Assembly: GCA_902805775.1 (NCBI GenBank)
Contig: CADCUB010000009.1
Coordinates: 1 to 54,738, forward strand
Reading direction: 5' to 3'
DNA length: 54,738 nucleotides
Origin: an uncultured Frankineae bacterium
GTDB lineage: Bacteria; Actinomycetota; Actinomycetes; Mycobacteriales; SCTD01
How positions within the stretch are numbered: position 1 is the first letter of the stretch; the number at the start of each line of letters is the position of its first letter. Shown here in pieces: positions 1 through 6,949 of this stretch. A model generated the notes under the pieces. That model was not told the DNA's origin, searched no databases, and saw only the letters and a list, made by a program, of their open reading frames with translations. The position numbers were made by a program, and so were the translations under genes.

Positions 1-1
1 G

Positions 2-106
2 GCCGGGACACTGCCCGAGCCGGTGCTGTCGTGGGCCGGCACGGTGGGGGAGGTGCTGTCGTTCGAGCACGCCGAGGTCGCCGGTCGTGGCAGCCTGCCG
101 GCGTGA
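2..106 (+). CDS. C-terminal end of an upstream gene (partial)
   Basis: An open frame enters from the left edge and ends at the TGA at 104-106, giving 34 residues that end in GRGSLPA. The stop overlaps the GTG start proposed for the next gene (GTGA at 103-106). That overlap is typical of translationally coupled genes and is repeated many times in this window. The fragment is too short to assign a family. Its reality rests on the stop/start overlap alone. Confidence 0.5.
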   Translation, partial: AGTLPEPVLSWAGTVGEVLSFEHAEVAGRGSLPA

Positions 107-960
107 GCAGCCCGGACGCCGACCTCGACGAGGTCACCCCGCTGGCACTGGCCGCGCAGGCCGGTGACAGCGCGGCGCTGGAGGAGCTGTGCCGGCGGCT
201 GCAGGGGCCGGTCTACCGGCTGGCGCTGCGCTTCGCCGGCCAGCCCGCCGACGCCGAGGACCTGACGCAGGAGGTGCTGGTCCGGCTGGTCACGCACCTG
301 TCGTCGTTCGAGGGCCGGGCGCGGTTCACCACCTGGGCCTACACGGTGGCGACCCGGCAGCTGCTGCGCAGCGCCCGCCGGCCGGCCGAGGCCTCGGTCG
401 CGAGCCCGGAGGCGTTCGGGGCGTTCCTGGACGCGCACGCCGCCGACCCGGCGTTCGAGCCCCAGGCGCAGGCGCTGTACGACGAGCTGTGCGCCGACGT
501 GCGGCTGGCCTGCACCTCCGGGATGCTGCTGGCGCTGACCCGGGAGGCCCGGCTGGCGTACGTCCTCGGCGACGTCGTCGGGCTGCCCGCGCCGGACGCC
601 GCCGAGGTGCTCGGGACGACGCCGGCGGCGTTCCGGCAGCGGCTCGCCCGCGCGCGGGCGGTGATGCGGGAGCTGATGGGGCAGCGGTGCGGCCTCGTCC
701 GCGCGGAGAATCCTTGCCGCTGCGACCGGCTCGTCGGGGCCTCCGAGCAGCGCGGGCTGCTCGACCGCTCCTGCCCCGCCTTCGCCCGCCATCCCGGCGT
801 CGCCCTGCCACTGCCGGTGCACACGATCGAGGCAGCCGCCCGCGAGCTCGACCTCGGGGTCGCCGTCGGCGAGGTCTACCGCGCCGACCCGACGTTCGTG
901 CCGCCGCAGCGGCTGTGGGCGCGGCTGGAGATCGCCCTGCCGCACCTGCTGGGCGCCTGA
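103..960 (+). CDS. sigma-70 family (ECF-like) RNA polymerase sigma factor with Cys-rich tail
   Basis: This is a 285-residue protein from GTG 103. A start at 31 is possible but would add an Arg/Gly-rich segment that overlaps the upstream gene. A sigma region 2 lies at about residues 27-90 and includes the DAEDLTQEV core-binding signature. A region 4 helix-turn-helix lies at about 144-193. After region 4 comes a cysteine cluster (CGLVRAENPCRC) and a C-terminal extension of about 75 residues, as known in some ECF-like sigma factors of Actinobacteria. The tail could bind metal or sense redox state, which is inference. No anti-sigma gene is adjacent on the visible side; the overlapped upstream gene is unknown. 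Confidence 0.88.
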   Translation: MSSPDADLDEVTPLALAAQAGDSAALEELCRRLQGPVYRLALRFAGQPADAEDLTQEVLVRLVTHLSSFEGRARFTTWAYTVATRQLLRSARRPAEASVASPEAFGAFLDAHAADPAFEPQAQALYDELCADVRLACTSGMLLALTREARLAYVLGDVVGLPAPDAAEVLGTTPAAFRQRLARARAVMRELMGQRCGLVRAENPCRCDRLVGASEQRGLLDRSCPAFARHPGVALPLPVHTIEAAARELDLGVAVGEVYRADPTFVPPQRLWARLEIALPHLLGA

Positions 961-982
961 CCGCAGACGGGCGTCGACGAAC

Positions 983-1249
983 TCAGGCGGCGGTGCGACC
1001 AGGCCGCGACCCGTCCTGCTCCGGCAGGGTGGAGATGCCGGTGGCGTGGCAGATGCTGCAGGCGCCGGTGAGCGACGTCGGGAACAGCATCACGGTGAAG
1101 ACCAGCAGCGGGATCGCTGCGACGGCGGGCAGCACTCCGGTGAGCCAGAGGCCGCCGAGGACGAAGGGCAGCAGGGCGCGCACCCCCCGGTCCCAGCGGC
1201 CGACGTCGCTGGTGGTGTTGGCGTTGATGAGGGTCTGCCTGAGCGACAT
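983..1249 (-). CDS. DUF2892 (YgaP-type) small membrane protein
   Basis: This protein has 88 residues from ATG 1249, with an AGGA motif just upstream. An in-frame ATG at 1261 would add four residues. It has a short basic N-terminus (SLRQTLINANTTSDVGRWDR) and two hydrophobic segments at about 23-40 and 41-62. The end of the second segment reads SLTGACSICHATG. This is the layout of the DUF2892 inner-membrane domain, which also occurs fused to rhodanese in YgaP. The two Cys (CSIC) match the family position. Function is not established. It converges on the sigma factor gene with only a 22-bp gap. Confidence 0.75.
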   Translation of the reverse strand: MSLRQTLINANTTSDVGRWDRGVRALLPFVLGGLWLTGVLPAVAAIPLLVFTVMLFPTSLTGACSICHATGISTLPEQDGSRPGRTAA

Positions 1250-1326
1250 GTCGGTCCTCATCTGTCAGCGCGCCAACGCGGCGGTCATGGAGGACTGGAT
1301 GGCGCAGGCCAGGCGGTGCGCCGGGA

Positions 1327-1935
1327 TCAGGGCGTCAGGCCCATCAGCAGGAGCTCGACAGCACGCCGCACGCTCAGCCGCAGCGGGACGCTGGGGGGCG
1401 GCGGGGGGGCGGCCATGAGCCCGAAGAGAAGCACGAGCAGCAGCACTGCGGCCTCGGTCGGGTCGACGTCCTGGCGGAGGCGGCCGAGCTGCTGCTCGGC
1501 GCGCAGGTAGTCCGCGAGGACCGTGGGTGGATCGGGCCGTTCGGGGTCGAGGACGGCGCTGTCGCGGGCGGCGGCCAGGTCGGGGTCGCTCAGCATGGCG
1601 AGCTCGAGGGGGAGCAGCGTCTCGCGCATCCGGGCCAGCTGCTCGAGGCAGTCGACCAGGTTGTCCCGCACGGCGCCGGCGCCGGCTCGACCGGGCAGCT
1701 GCGCCATCTGCTCGATGATGGGCGCGTGCTGCTCGAGGGCCGCGGCCAGCAGCAGGCTGGCCTTGTCGGGGAAGTGCCGGTAGAGAGTGCCCTCGGCGAC
1801 GCCGGCCGCCTGCGCCACGGCGCGGGTGGTGGTCTGCGTGTAGCCGACGTCGTGGACCAGCCGTGCAGCGGCGGCCAGCAGAGCTGCCCGGGTGCTCTGT
1901 CCTCGCTGTGTCACCGCGGCATCGTGCCTCAGCAC
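1327..1935 (-). CDS. TetR family transcriptional regulator
   Basis: This protein has 202 residues from GTG 1935; a GTG at 1914 is an alternative start. The N-terminal helix-turn-helix is typical of TetR (AAGVAEGTLYRHFPDKASLL, about residues 44-63). The C-terminal ligand-binding half is all-helical. The last helices hold a run of prolines (APPPPPSVP). It is the third gene of a leftward operon, starting 3 bp after the ABC permease stop. It is the obvious candidate to repress that operon through the palindrome at 3741-3752. The ligand is probably an exported compound, which is inference. Confidence 0.9.
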   Translation of the reverse strand: MLRHDAAVTQRGQSTRAALLAAAARLVHDVGYTQTTTRAVAQAAGVAEGTLYRHFPDKASLLLAAALEQHAPIIEQMAQLPGRAGAGAVRDNLVDCLEQLARMRETLLPLELAMLSDPDLAAARDSAVLDPERPDPPTVLADYLRAEQQLGRLRQDVDPTEAAVLLLVLLFGLMAAPPPPPSVPLRLSVRRAVELLLMGLTP

Positions 1936-1937
1936 GG

Positions 1938-2747
1938 TCAGTCGGTGACGTCACGCCGGGCCAGGAGCAGGGCTGACGCGACCAGCCCGAGGGAGGCGTA
2001 CCCGGCGCCGAGAGCGAGTGCCGTCGTGAAGGAGACCTCCGCCGTCCCGCCCTGGGCCAGCGCGGTGAGCGTTGCTCCGGGCATCCACCGCGCGACGTCC
2101 TCGAGTGCCGCGCCGACGACTCCCTCGACCAGCAGCACCCAGCCGGCACCGAGGGACACGGCGACCGCGGCCGATCGGCTGGCGGTGGCGACGAGCTGAC
2201 CGAGCACGCCCCACACCAGCAGGCAGGCGGACAGGCGCACCCAGACCTGGCCCAGATCCGCTGCGGTGACGGCCTCCCAGGTGCTCGTGTCGACGCCGGC
2301 GGCGCGGGCGGCGGCCGGCGCGACCGCGACGTTGAGCACCAGCGCGAGAGCGGAGGCGACGAGGGTCCACACCGACAGGGCAAGCGCCTTGCCGAGGGCC
2401 AGCCGCCACCGGCGGGGCTGTGCCGAGGCCAGCAGCCGCAGCACGCCGGTGGAGTGGTCGGTGCCGGTCAGAACGGCCCAGAAGGCCAGCGTGACCAGAC
2501 CGAGCATGTTGGCGGCCGTGGCCACCCCGGCGGTCAAGCCGTCGACGGACTGCAGTTCGGACAGGGTGGGGAAGGCGACCCCGGGACCCTGCGCAGCGGA
2601 CGTGGGGGCGTCGGCGACGACGCCGTACATGATGCTGTTGACCAGCAGCGTGAACACTGCCGTCAGACCCAGCCACCCGAGCAGCACGCCCCTGCGTCGA
2701 CTGCGGACCAGCTCGCTGCGGACCTCGCGGGTCAGCAGGCCCGTCAC
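1938..2747 (-). CDS. ABC-2 type transporter permease
   Basis: This 269-residue integral membrane protein has about six hydrophobic segments. The first is near residues 23-43 (LGWLGLTAVFTLLVNSI) and the last near the C-terminus. It fits the ABC-2 permease architecture of drug or antibiotic exporters such as DrrB and the Nat type. The GTG start overlaps the stop of the ATPase gene (GTGA at 2744-2747), so the two are translationally coupled and surely work as one exporter. The substrate cannot be read from the sequence. Confidence 0.88.
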   Translation of the reverse strand: MTGLLTREVRSELVRSRRRGVLLGWLGLTAVFTLLVNSIMYGVVADAPTSAAQGPGVAFPTLSELQSVDGLTAGVATAANMLGLVTLAFWAVLTGTDHSTGVLRLLASAQPRRWRLALGKALALSVWTLVASALALVLNVAVAPAAARAAGVDTSTWEAVTAADLGQVWVRLSACLLVWGVLGQLVATASRSAAVAVSLGAGWVLLVEGVVGAALEDVARWMPGATLTALAQGGTAEVSFTTALALGAGYASLGLVASALLLARRDVTD

Positions 2748-3724
2748 CGCGCGCTCCGGGCCGCCGGGACCGGTGCTGCACCGGGTGCCGGCCGTTCAGC
2801 GCGGGCCAGCGCCAGCTCGCCGTCGTCCCTGCCGGTCATCTCCAGGAACACGTCCTCGAGGCTGTCGCGGCTGGTGACCAGGCTGCGCAACGTGAAGCCA
2901 GCAGCAGCGGCGGTCCGGTTGAGCTCGGCCGCTCGGTCCTCGTCGGCTTCCAGGACGTGGAGGCCGGTGGTCCCGCGCTCGACGTCGTACCCGGCGCGTC
3001 GCAGCGCCGCCGCCAGCGCGCCCTCGTCGCCGTCGTGCTCGGGCCGCAGGTCGATGCGGACCTGCCCTCGGGCGAGCAGCTCGGCGGTCGTGCCGGTGTA
3101 GACCAGGCGTCCGAAGCGCAGCACGAGCAGGCTGTCGCAGGCCGCCTCGATCTCCGAGAGCAGGTGCGAGGAGACCAGCACCGTGCGCCCCTGCGCGCCG
3201 AGTCGCCGGAGCAGCGCCCGGATCTCCACGATGCCCGCCGGGTCCAGGCCGTTGGTGGGTTCGTCGAGCACGAGCAGCTCCGGGTCCGGGAGAAGCGCGG
3301 CGGCGATCCCCAGCCGCTGCTTCATGCCGAGGGAGAACCGGCGTACTGGCTCCCGCTCGCGACCGGTCAGCCCGACGACCTCCAGCACCTCGGACACCCG
3401 GGAGGCCTGCAGCCCACGCAGGCGCGCCAGCGACAGCAGGTTGGCCCGGGCCGACAGCACCGGGATGAAGGCTGGGCTCTCGACCAGCGCGCCGACGCGG
3501 GCGGCGTAGCGCGAAGGGTCGGCGATGTCCTGCCCGAGCACCTGCGCCTCGCCCGACGTCGGCGCGACCAGTCCGAGCAGCATCCGCAGCAGCGTGGACT
3601 TGCCCGAGCCGTTCGGTCCCACCAGCCCGACGACGCCGCCGCGAGGCACCGCGAGGCTGAGGCGGTCGACCGCGAGGCGATCGCCGTAGCGACGTGTCAG
3701 GGCGTGGGTGGCGAGGGCTGTCAT
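2744..3724 (-). CDS. ABC transporter ATP-binding protein (ABC-2/drug exporter type)
   Basis: This protein has 326 residues. ATG 3724 is preferred over ATG 3736 because a GGAGG site sits about 5 nt before 3724 and overlaps the upper ATG. The Walker A is GPNGSGKST, the ABC signature is FSLGMKQRLGIA, the Walker B is LLVLDEPTNGLDP, and the H-loop is SSHLL. The C-terminal extension after about residue 220 is typical of DrrA/BcrA-like ATPases. It is the first gene of the ATPase, permease and TetR operon, and a perfect operator palindrome sits just upstream. Confidence 0.93.
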   Translation of the reverse strand: MTALATHALTRRYGDRLAVDRLSLAVPRGGVVGLVGPNGSGKSTLLRMLLGLVAPTSGEAQVLGQDIADPSRYAARVGALVESPAFIPVLSARANLLSLARLRGLQASRVSEVLEVVGLTGREREPVRRFSLGMKQRLGIAAALLPDPELLVLDEPTNGLDPAGIVEIRALLRRLGAQGRTVLVSSHLLSEIEAACDSLLVLRFGRLVYTGTTAELLARGQVRIDLRPEHDGDEGALAAALRRAGYDVERGTTGLHVLEADEDRAAELNRTAAAAGFTLRSLVTSRDSLEDVFLEMTGRDDGELALARAERPAPGAAPVPAARSAR

Positions 3725-3740
3725 CAGGACCTCCATAGAT

Positions 3741-3752
3741 GTGAGCGCTCAC
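3741..3752. promoter_or_regulatory. palindromic operator upstream of the ABC exporter operon
   Basis: GTGAGCGCTCAC is a perfect 12-bp palindrome, extended on one side as TGTGAGCGCTCACTCACA (3740-3757). It lies about 17-28 bp upstream of the ATPase start at 3724, where a repressor would block transcription. Palindromes of this TGAG/CTCA type are common TetR sites in Actinobacteria. The TetR gene at the end of the operon is the likely binder, which is inference. Confidence 0.6.
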
Positions 3753-3902
3753 TCACATTGGGCCGCCGGGCCTCCTCCTGTCAAGCCCTGCTCCGCCGGG
3801 GTGAGGTGGGTGCGGCGACGGCACCCACAGGTCTCGGTGGTCCGAGGTCGTGCAGGCGCGCACCGTGACGTACGTGACCGGGCGCGCTCCGAGCGGACGG
3901 AG

Positions 3903-4562
3903 TCATGAGCCGTCTGCGTCACGGCTCGAGCCCGTGGGTGGGACTCGGCGCTCGAGCCCCTCGAGGATCAGCTCGAGGCCGAAGCCGAAGTCGGCGGGCT
4001 GCTCGACCAGCCGCAGTGCTGTGTCGAGGTGCGGCGGTTCGGTCTCGGGGTCACCGAGGTGGTGCAGGGCGGCTCGCCGCAGCTCGTCCCGACCCTCGGC
4101 CGGGTCGGGCAGCGACGCCTCGGTCACCGCGAAGCCGATGACGTAGGCGAAGACCGTCGCCAGGCCGCCGGCGGCGACGTCGAGCGGGACGCCCTGGCCG
4201 GTCATGAGCACGACGGCCTGCTGCGTGAGGGCGAGCGCGGCGGGCGTGACCGGCGCACCGGCCAGGACGGCCGCCAGCGACGGTCGGGCGGCGAGCGAGT
4301 CGCGGAGCTGCCAGGCGAAGCGCTCCAGCTGACCCCGCCAGGGCCGGTCGGGGTCGAACCGGTCGAGGTCGGCCAGCACGGCGTCGCACAGGGCGCCGAG
4401 CAGGGCCTCCTTGTCGCGGACGTGCCGGTAGACGGCCATCGGGTCGGCACCCAGGGCGCGGGCCAGCGCACGCATGGTCAGCGCGTCCACCCCGTGCCGG
4501 TCCACGAGGTCGAGAGCGGTCGACACGATGAGGGAGGAGCTCAGACGAGCGGTGCGGGCCAT
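3903..4562 (-). CDS. TetR family transcriptional regulator (divergent from MFS gene)
   Basis: This protein has 219 residues from ATG 4562. The N-terminal helix-turn-helix is LARALGADPMAVYRHVRDKEAL at about residues 34-55. The C-terminal half, with its helical GFxLxLILEGLE ending, matches the C-terminal domain seen in classical TetR-like repressors. It is transcribed divergently from the MFS gene at 4643. Two identical-half operators lie in the 80-bp gap, so it very likely controls both genes. Confidence 0.9.
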   Translation of the reverse strand: MARTARLSSSLIVSTALDLVDRHGVDALTMRALARALGADPMAVYRHVRDKEALLGALCDAVLADLDRFDPDRPWRGQLERFAWQLRDSLAARPSLAAVLAGAPVTPAALALTQQAVVLMTGQGVPLDVAAGGLATVFAYVIGFAVTEASLPDPAEGRDELRRAALHHLGDPETEPPHLDTALRLVEQPADFGFGLELILEGLERRVPPTGSSRDADGS

Positions 4563-4573
4563 GTCAGCCGTGA

Positions 4574-4588
4574 GTCTACAACGTAGAC
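4574..4588. promoter_or_regulatory. TetR operator copy 1 (GTCTAC-n3-GTAGAC)
   Basis: This is a perfect 6-bp inverted repeat with a 3-bp spacer (GTCTAC AAC GTAGAC), 12 bp upstream of the TetR start. The same half-sites recur at 4606-4620. The 17-bp gap between the two copies contains TGCTAT (4595-4600), a possible -10 element for the MFS gene. Two copies between divergent regulator and pump genes is the classic layout for autoregulated repression. Confidence 0.75.
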
Positions 4589-4605
4589 GTGCGGTGCTAT
4601 CGTTG

Positions 4606-4620
4606 GTCTACACCGTAGAC
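4606..4620. promoter_or_regulatory. TetR operator copy 2 (GTCTAC-n3-GTAGAC)
   Basis: This second copy of the inverted repeat (GTCTAC ACC GTAGAC) is centred 32 bp from copy 1, about three helical turns away on the same face of the DNA. It lies 22-37 bp upstream of the MFS start codon, around the expected transcription start. The MFS ribosome site GAGGAG follows at 4631-4636. Confidence 0.75.
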
Positions 4621-4642
4621 AACTTCTCCCGAGGAGCTCGGC

Positions 4643-6226
4643 ATGACGCCCGACCCGCGCCGCTGGCTCGTCCTGATCGTCCTGGCGTCGAGCCTGCTGC
4701 TCATCGCGATGGATGCCACGCTGCTGAACGTCGCGCTCCCGACGCTCGCCGCCGACCTCGCGCCCAGCTCGGCCGAGCTGCTGTGGATCGTCGACGCGTA
4801 CGGGCTCGTCCTCGCCGGCCTGCTCGTCGCCATGGCCGGTCTCGGCGACCGGATCGGCCGCCGTCGGCTCCTGAGCGCCGGGCTGGTCGTGTTCGCCGGT
4901 GCCTCGCTGCTGGCGGCGCTCGCAGCGTCCCCCGCTCAGCTGATCGCCGCGCGCGTCCTGCTCGGCGTCGGCGGTGCGATGATCATGCCGTCGACCCTGT
5001 CCGTCCTGCGCTCGGTGTTCCTCGACGAGCGCGAGCGGACGGTCGCGATCGGCGTGTGGACCGCCGTCGCTGCCGGCGGGTTCGCCCTCGGGCCGATCGT
5101 CGGGGGGACCCTGCTCGAGGTCGCCGACTGGCCGTGGCTGTTCGCCGTGCAGATCCCGGTCCTGGCCGTCGCCTTCGTCGCCGTCCGCCTGGTCGTCCCG
5201 GAGTCGCGCGACCCCCGACCAGGACCGTGGGACGGCCCCGGCGTGCTGCTGTCCGTCGCCGGCATGCTGGCCCTCGTCTGGGGCGTCAAGGAGCTGGGCA
5301 AGGACGGCCTGACGACGACCGGACTCGCGGCGATGGCCGGCGGTCTGGCGCTGCTCGCCGCCTTCGTCGTCCGTCAGGCACGCTCCCGCACGCCGCTCGT
5401 CGACGTCCGGCTGTTCCTTCACCGGCGCTTCGCGACCGCCTCCGCCGCCGTGCTGTTCACCTTCTTCGCCCTGGGTGCGCTGCTCCTGCTGCTCACCCAG
5501 TTCCTCCAGCTGGTGCAAGGGCACTCGCCGCTCGAGGCAGGTCTGCGGCTCCTGCCGCTCGCGATCGCCGCCGCGGTCGGCGCCCCGCTCACCGACGTGC
5601 TCGTGCGCCGAGCCGGGATGCGGGCCGCAGTCGGTGGGGCCTTCGCGCTGATCGCGGGCGCGCTCGGCGCGCTCGCCACGCTCGACGCCGACACGTCGTA
5701 CGCCTTCGTCGGCGTCGCGTTCGTCGCCATCGGGCTCGGGGCCGGGGTCGCCGCCACTGCAGGCTCGGCGGCCATCATGGGCTCCGCGCCGCCCGAACGA
5801 GCCGGTGGGGCCGCCGCGGTGCAGGAGACCGCCTTCGAGCTCGGTGGCGCACTCGGGGTCGCCGTGCTCGGGTCGGTGATGGCTGCCCTCTACCGCGAGG
5901 CGATCGGTGTGCTGCCAGCGCTGCCCGACGACGCGGCAGCCGTGGCGCGGGACGGCCTGACCGGGGCAGCACAGGTCGCCGCCGACCTCGGTGAGCCCGG
6001 CGGCCAGGCGCTCATGGCGACGGCGAGCGCGGCCTTCGTCGAAGGCCTCGGCACCACCGTCCTGATCGGAGCCGCGGTCATGGCGCTGGTGGCACTCACC
6101 GCACTCGCCACGATGCCGGGGCGGACGCCGCAGGGCGCCGCCTCCGTCCGCAGCGACGCCGACGTCGACGGCCCGCCGGACGCCGGAGAGCGTCTCGGGA
6201 GCGGGTCACGGGGTTCCCACCGCTGA
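4643..6226 (+). CDS. MFS transporter, DHA2 (14-TM drug:H+ antiporter) family
   Basis: This protein has 527 residues and about 14 hydrophobic segments. The start has the family motif MDATLLNVALPTL near residues 23-35, then the loop motif DRIGRRR at about 72-78. A motif C-like Gly-rich segment (ALGPIVGG) lies near 151-158. It resembles QacA/SmvA-type exporters of cationic drugs and dyes. ATG 4643 has GAGGAG at a good distance. It is controlled by the divergent TetR gene. The substrate is unknown. Confidence 0.93.
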   Translation: MTPDPRRWLVLIVLASSLLLIAMDATLLNVALPTLAADLAPSSAELLWIVDAYGLVLAGLLVAMAGLGDRIGRRRLLSAGLVVFAGASLLAALAASPAQLIAARVLLGVGGAMIMPSTLSVLRSVFLDERERTVAIGVWTAVAAGGFALGPIVGGTLLEVADWPWLFAVQIPVLAVAFVAVRLVVPESRDPRPGPWDGPGVLLSVAGMLALVWGVKELGKDGLTTTGLAAMAGGLALLAAFVVRQARSRTPLVDVRLFLHRRFATASAAVLFTFFALGALLLLLTQFLQLVQGHSPLEAGLRLLPLAIAAAVGAPLTDVLVRRAGMRAAVGGAFALIAGALGALATLDADTSYAFVGVAFVAIGLGAGVAATAGSAAIMGSAPPERAGGAAAVQETAFELGGALGVAVLGSVMAALYREAIGVLPALPDDAAAVARDGLTGAAQVAADLGEPGGQALMATASAAFVEGLGTTVLIGAAVMALVALTALATMPGRTPQGAASVRSDADVDGPPDAGERLGSGSRGSHR

Positions 6227-6284
6227 CCAGCTGCCACCGTCCGCCCGGGTCGTCGCGACGTCCCGTCGTCGGGTGGTGGCGTCC

Positions 6285-6863
6285 TCAGCGGCTGGTGCTG
6301 TGCGCGGCGAGGAAGTCCGCGACCAGGCGGCGGGCGAAGGCCGGGTCGACGGGCTGGTCGAGGATGACGCGCTGGAACAGCAGGGGACCGACCAGCTGCG
6401 ACACGCCCTCGTCCAGGTCGACGGGCCGGATCCTGTTGTCCTGCACCGCCTGCCGCAGCACGGCACGCACCGGCTCGCGCTGCGCTGCCACGAAGCCGGC
6501 GTGGAAGGGCGCGAGCTCGGGGTCGCGTGCTGCGCCGGCGAGCAGTGACGGGACCAGTGCGGCGAACTCCTCGGTCGCGATCTGCTCGGCGAGCGGGCAC
6601 AGGAGCGCTTCCAGCTGCTGCGAGAGGTCCCCGGTCAGGACCGGCGCCGGGATCGGTGGCATGAGCTCGGCGAAGGCGGCAGCCACCATCTCGGTCCGCG
6701 TCGGCCAGTGCCGGTAGATCGTCGACCGCGCTACACCGGAGCGCTGCACCACCGCCTCGACCGTGAGCGCGGAGGTCCCGCCCTCGAGCAGCAGCTCGAC
6801 GCCGGCCCGGACGACGGCCTCCCGGGTGCGCTGCGTGCGCGGGCTCTCGCGCTGGATCGGCAC
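6285..6863 (-). CDS. TetR family transcriptional regulator (second TetR/MFS module)
   Basis: This protein has 192 residues from GTG 6863, which has GGGAGG about 5 nt upstream. The helix-turn-helix is VVQRSGVARSTIYRHWPTR at about residues 38-56. The C-terminal half is helical, with a conserved-looking LVPSLLAGAARDPEL stretch known from many TetR/AcrR proteins. It is divergent from the second MFS gene. Operators in the 86-bp gap carry half-sites different from those of the first module, so the two repressors need not cross-talk. Confidence 0.9.
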   Translation of the reverse strand: MPIQRESPRTQRTREAVVRAGVELLLEGGTSALTVEAVVQRSGVARSTIYRHWPTRTEMVAAAFAELMPPIPAPVLTGDLSQQLEALLCPLAEQIATEEFAALVPSLLAGAARDPELAPFHAGFVAAQREPVRAVLRQAVQDNRIRPVDLDEGVSQLVGPLLFQRVILDQPVDPAFARRLVADFLAAHSTSR

Positions 6864-6873
6864 CGCACCTCCC

Positions 6874-6901
6874 TTGACAGGACGAGACAGTACCGTACTG
6901 T
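6874..6901 (+). promoter_or_regulatory. promoter and operator 1 of the second MFS gene
   Basis: TTGACA at 6874-6879 is a perfect -35 hexamer. A weak -10 candidate, TACTGT, lies at 6896-6901 after a 16-bp spacer. The palindrome ACAGTAC-C-GTACTGT (6887-6901; perfect 7-bp arms) covers the spacer and the -10 candidate, so a bound repressor would occlude RNA polymerase. The promoter assignment is inference from sequence. The palindrome is directly visible. Confidence 0.6.
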
Positions 6902-6908
6902 TCTACTA

Positions 6909-6928
6909 ACGAGACAGAACAGTCTCGT
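6909..6928. promoter_or_regulatory. operator 2 between TetR and the second MFS gene
   Basis: This is a perfect 7-bp inverted repeat (ACGAGAC, 6-nt spacer, GTCTCGT). Its GAGACAG core is shared with operator 1, which also begins GAGACAG. It lies just upstream of the MFS ribosome-binding site (AAGGGAG at 6937-6943). Together the two sites form a dual operator like that of the first module, but with a different sequence. Confidence 0.65.
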
Positions 6929-6949
6929 CCTACTGCAAGGGAGACTGCG

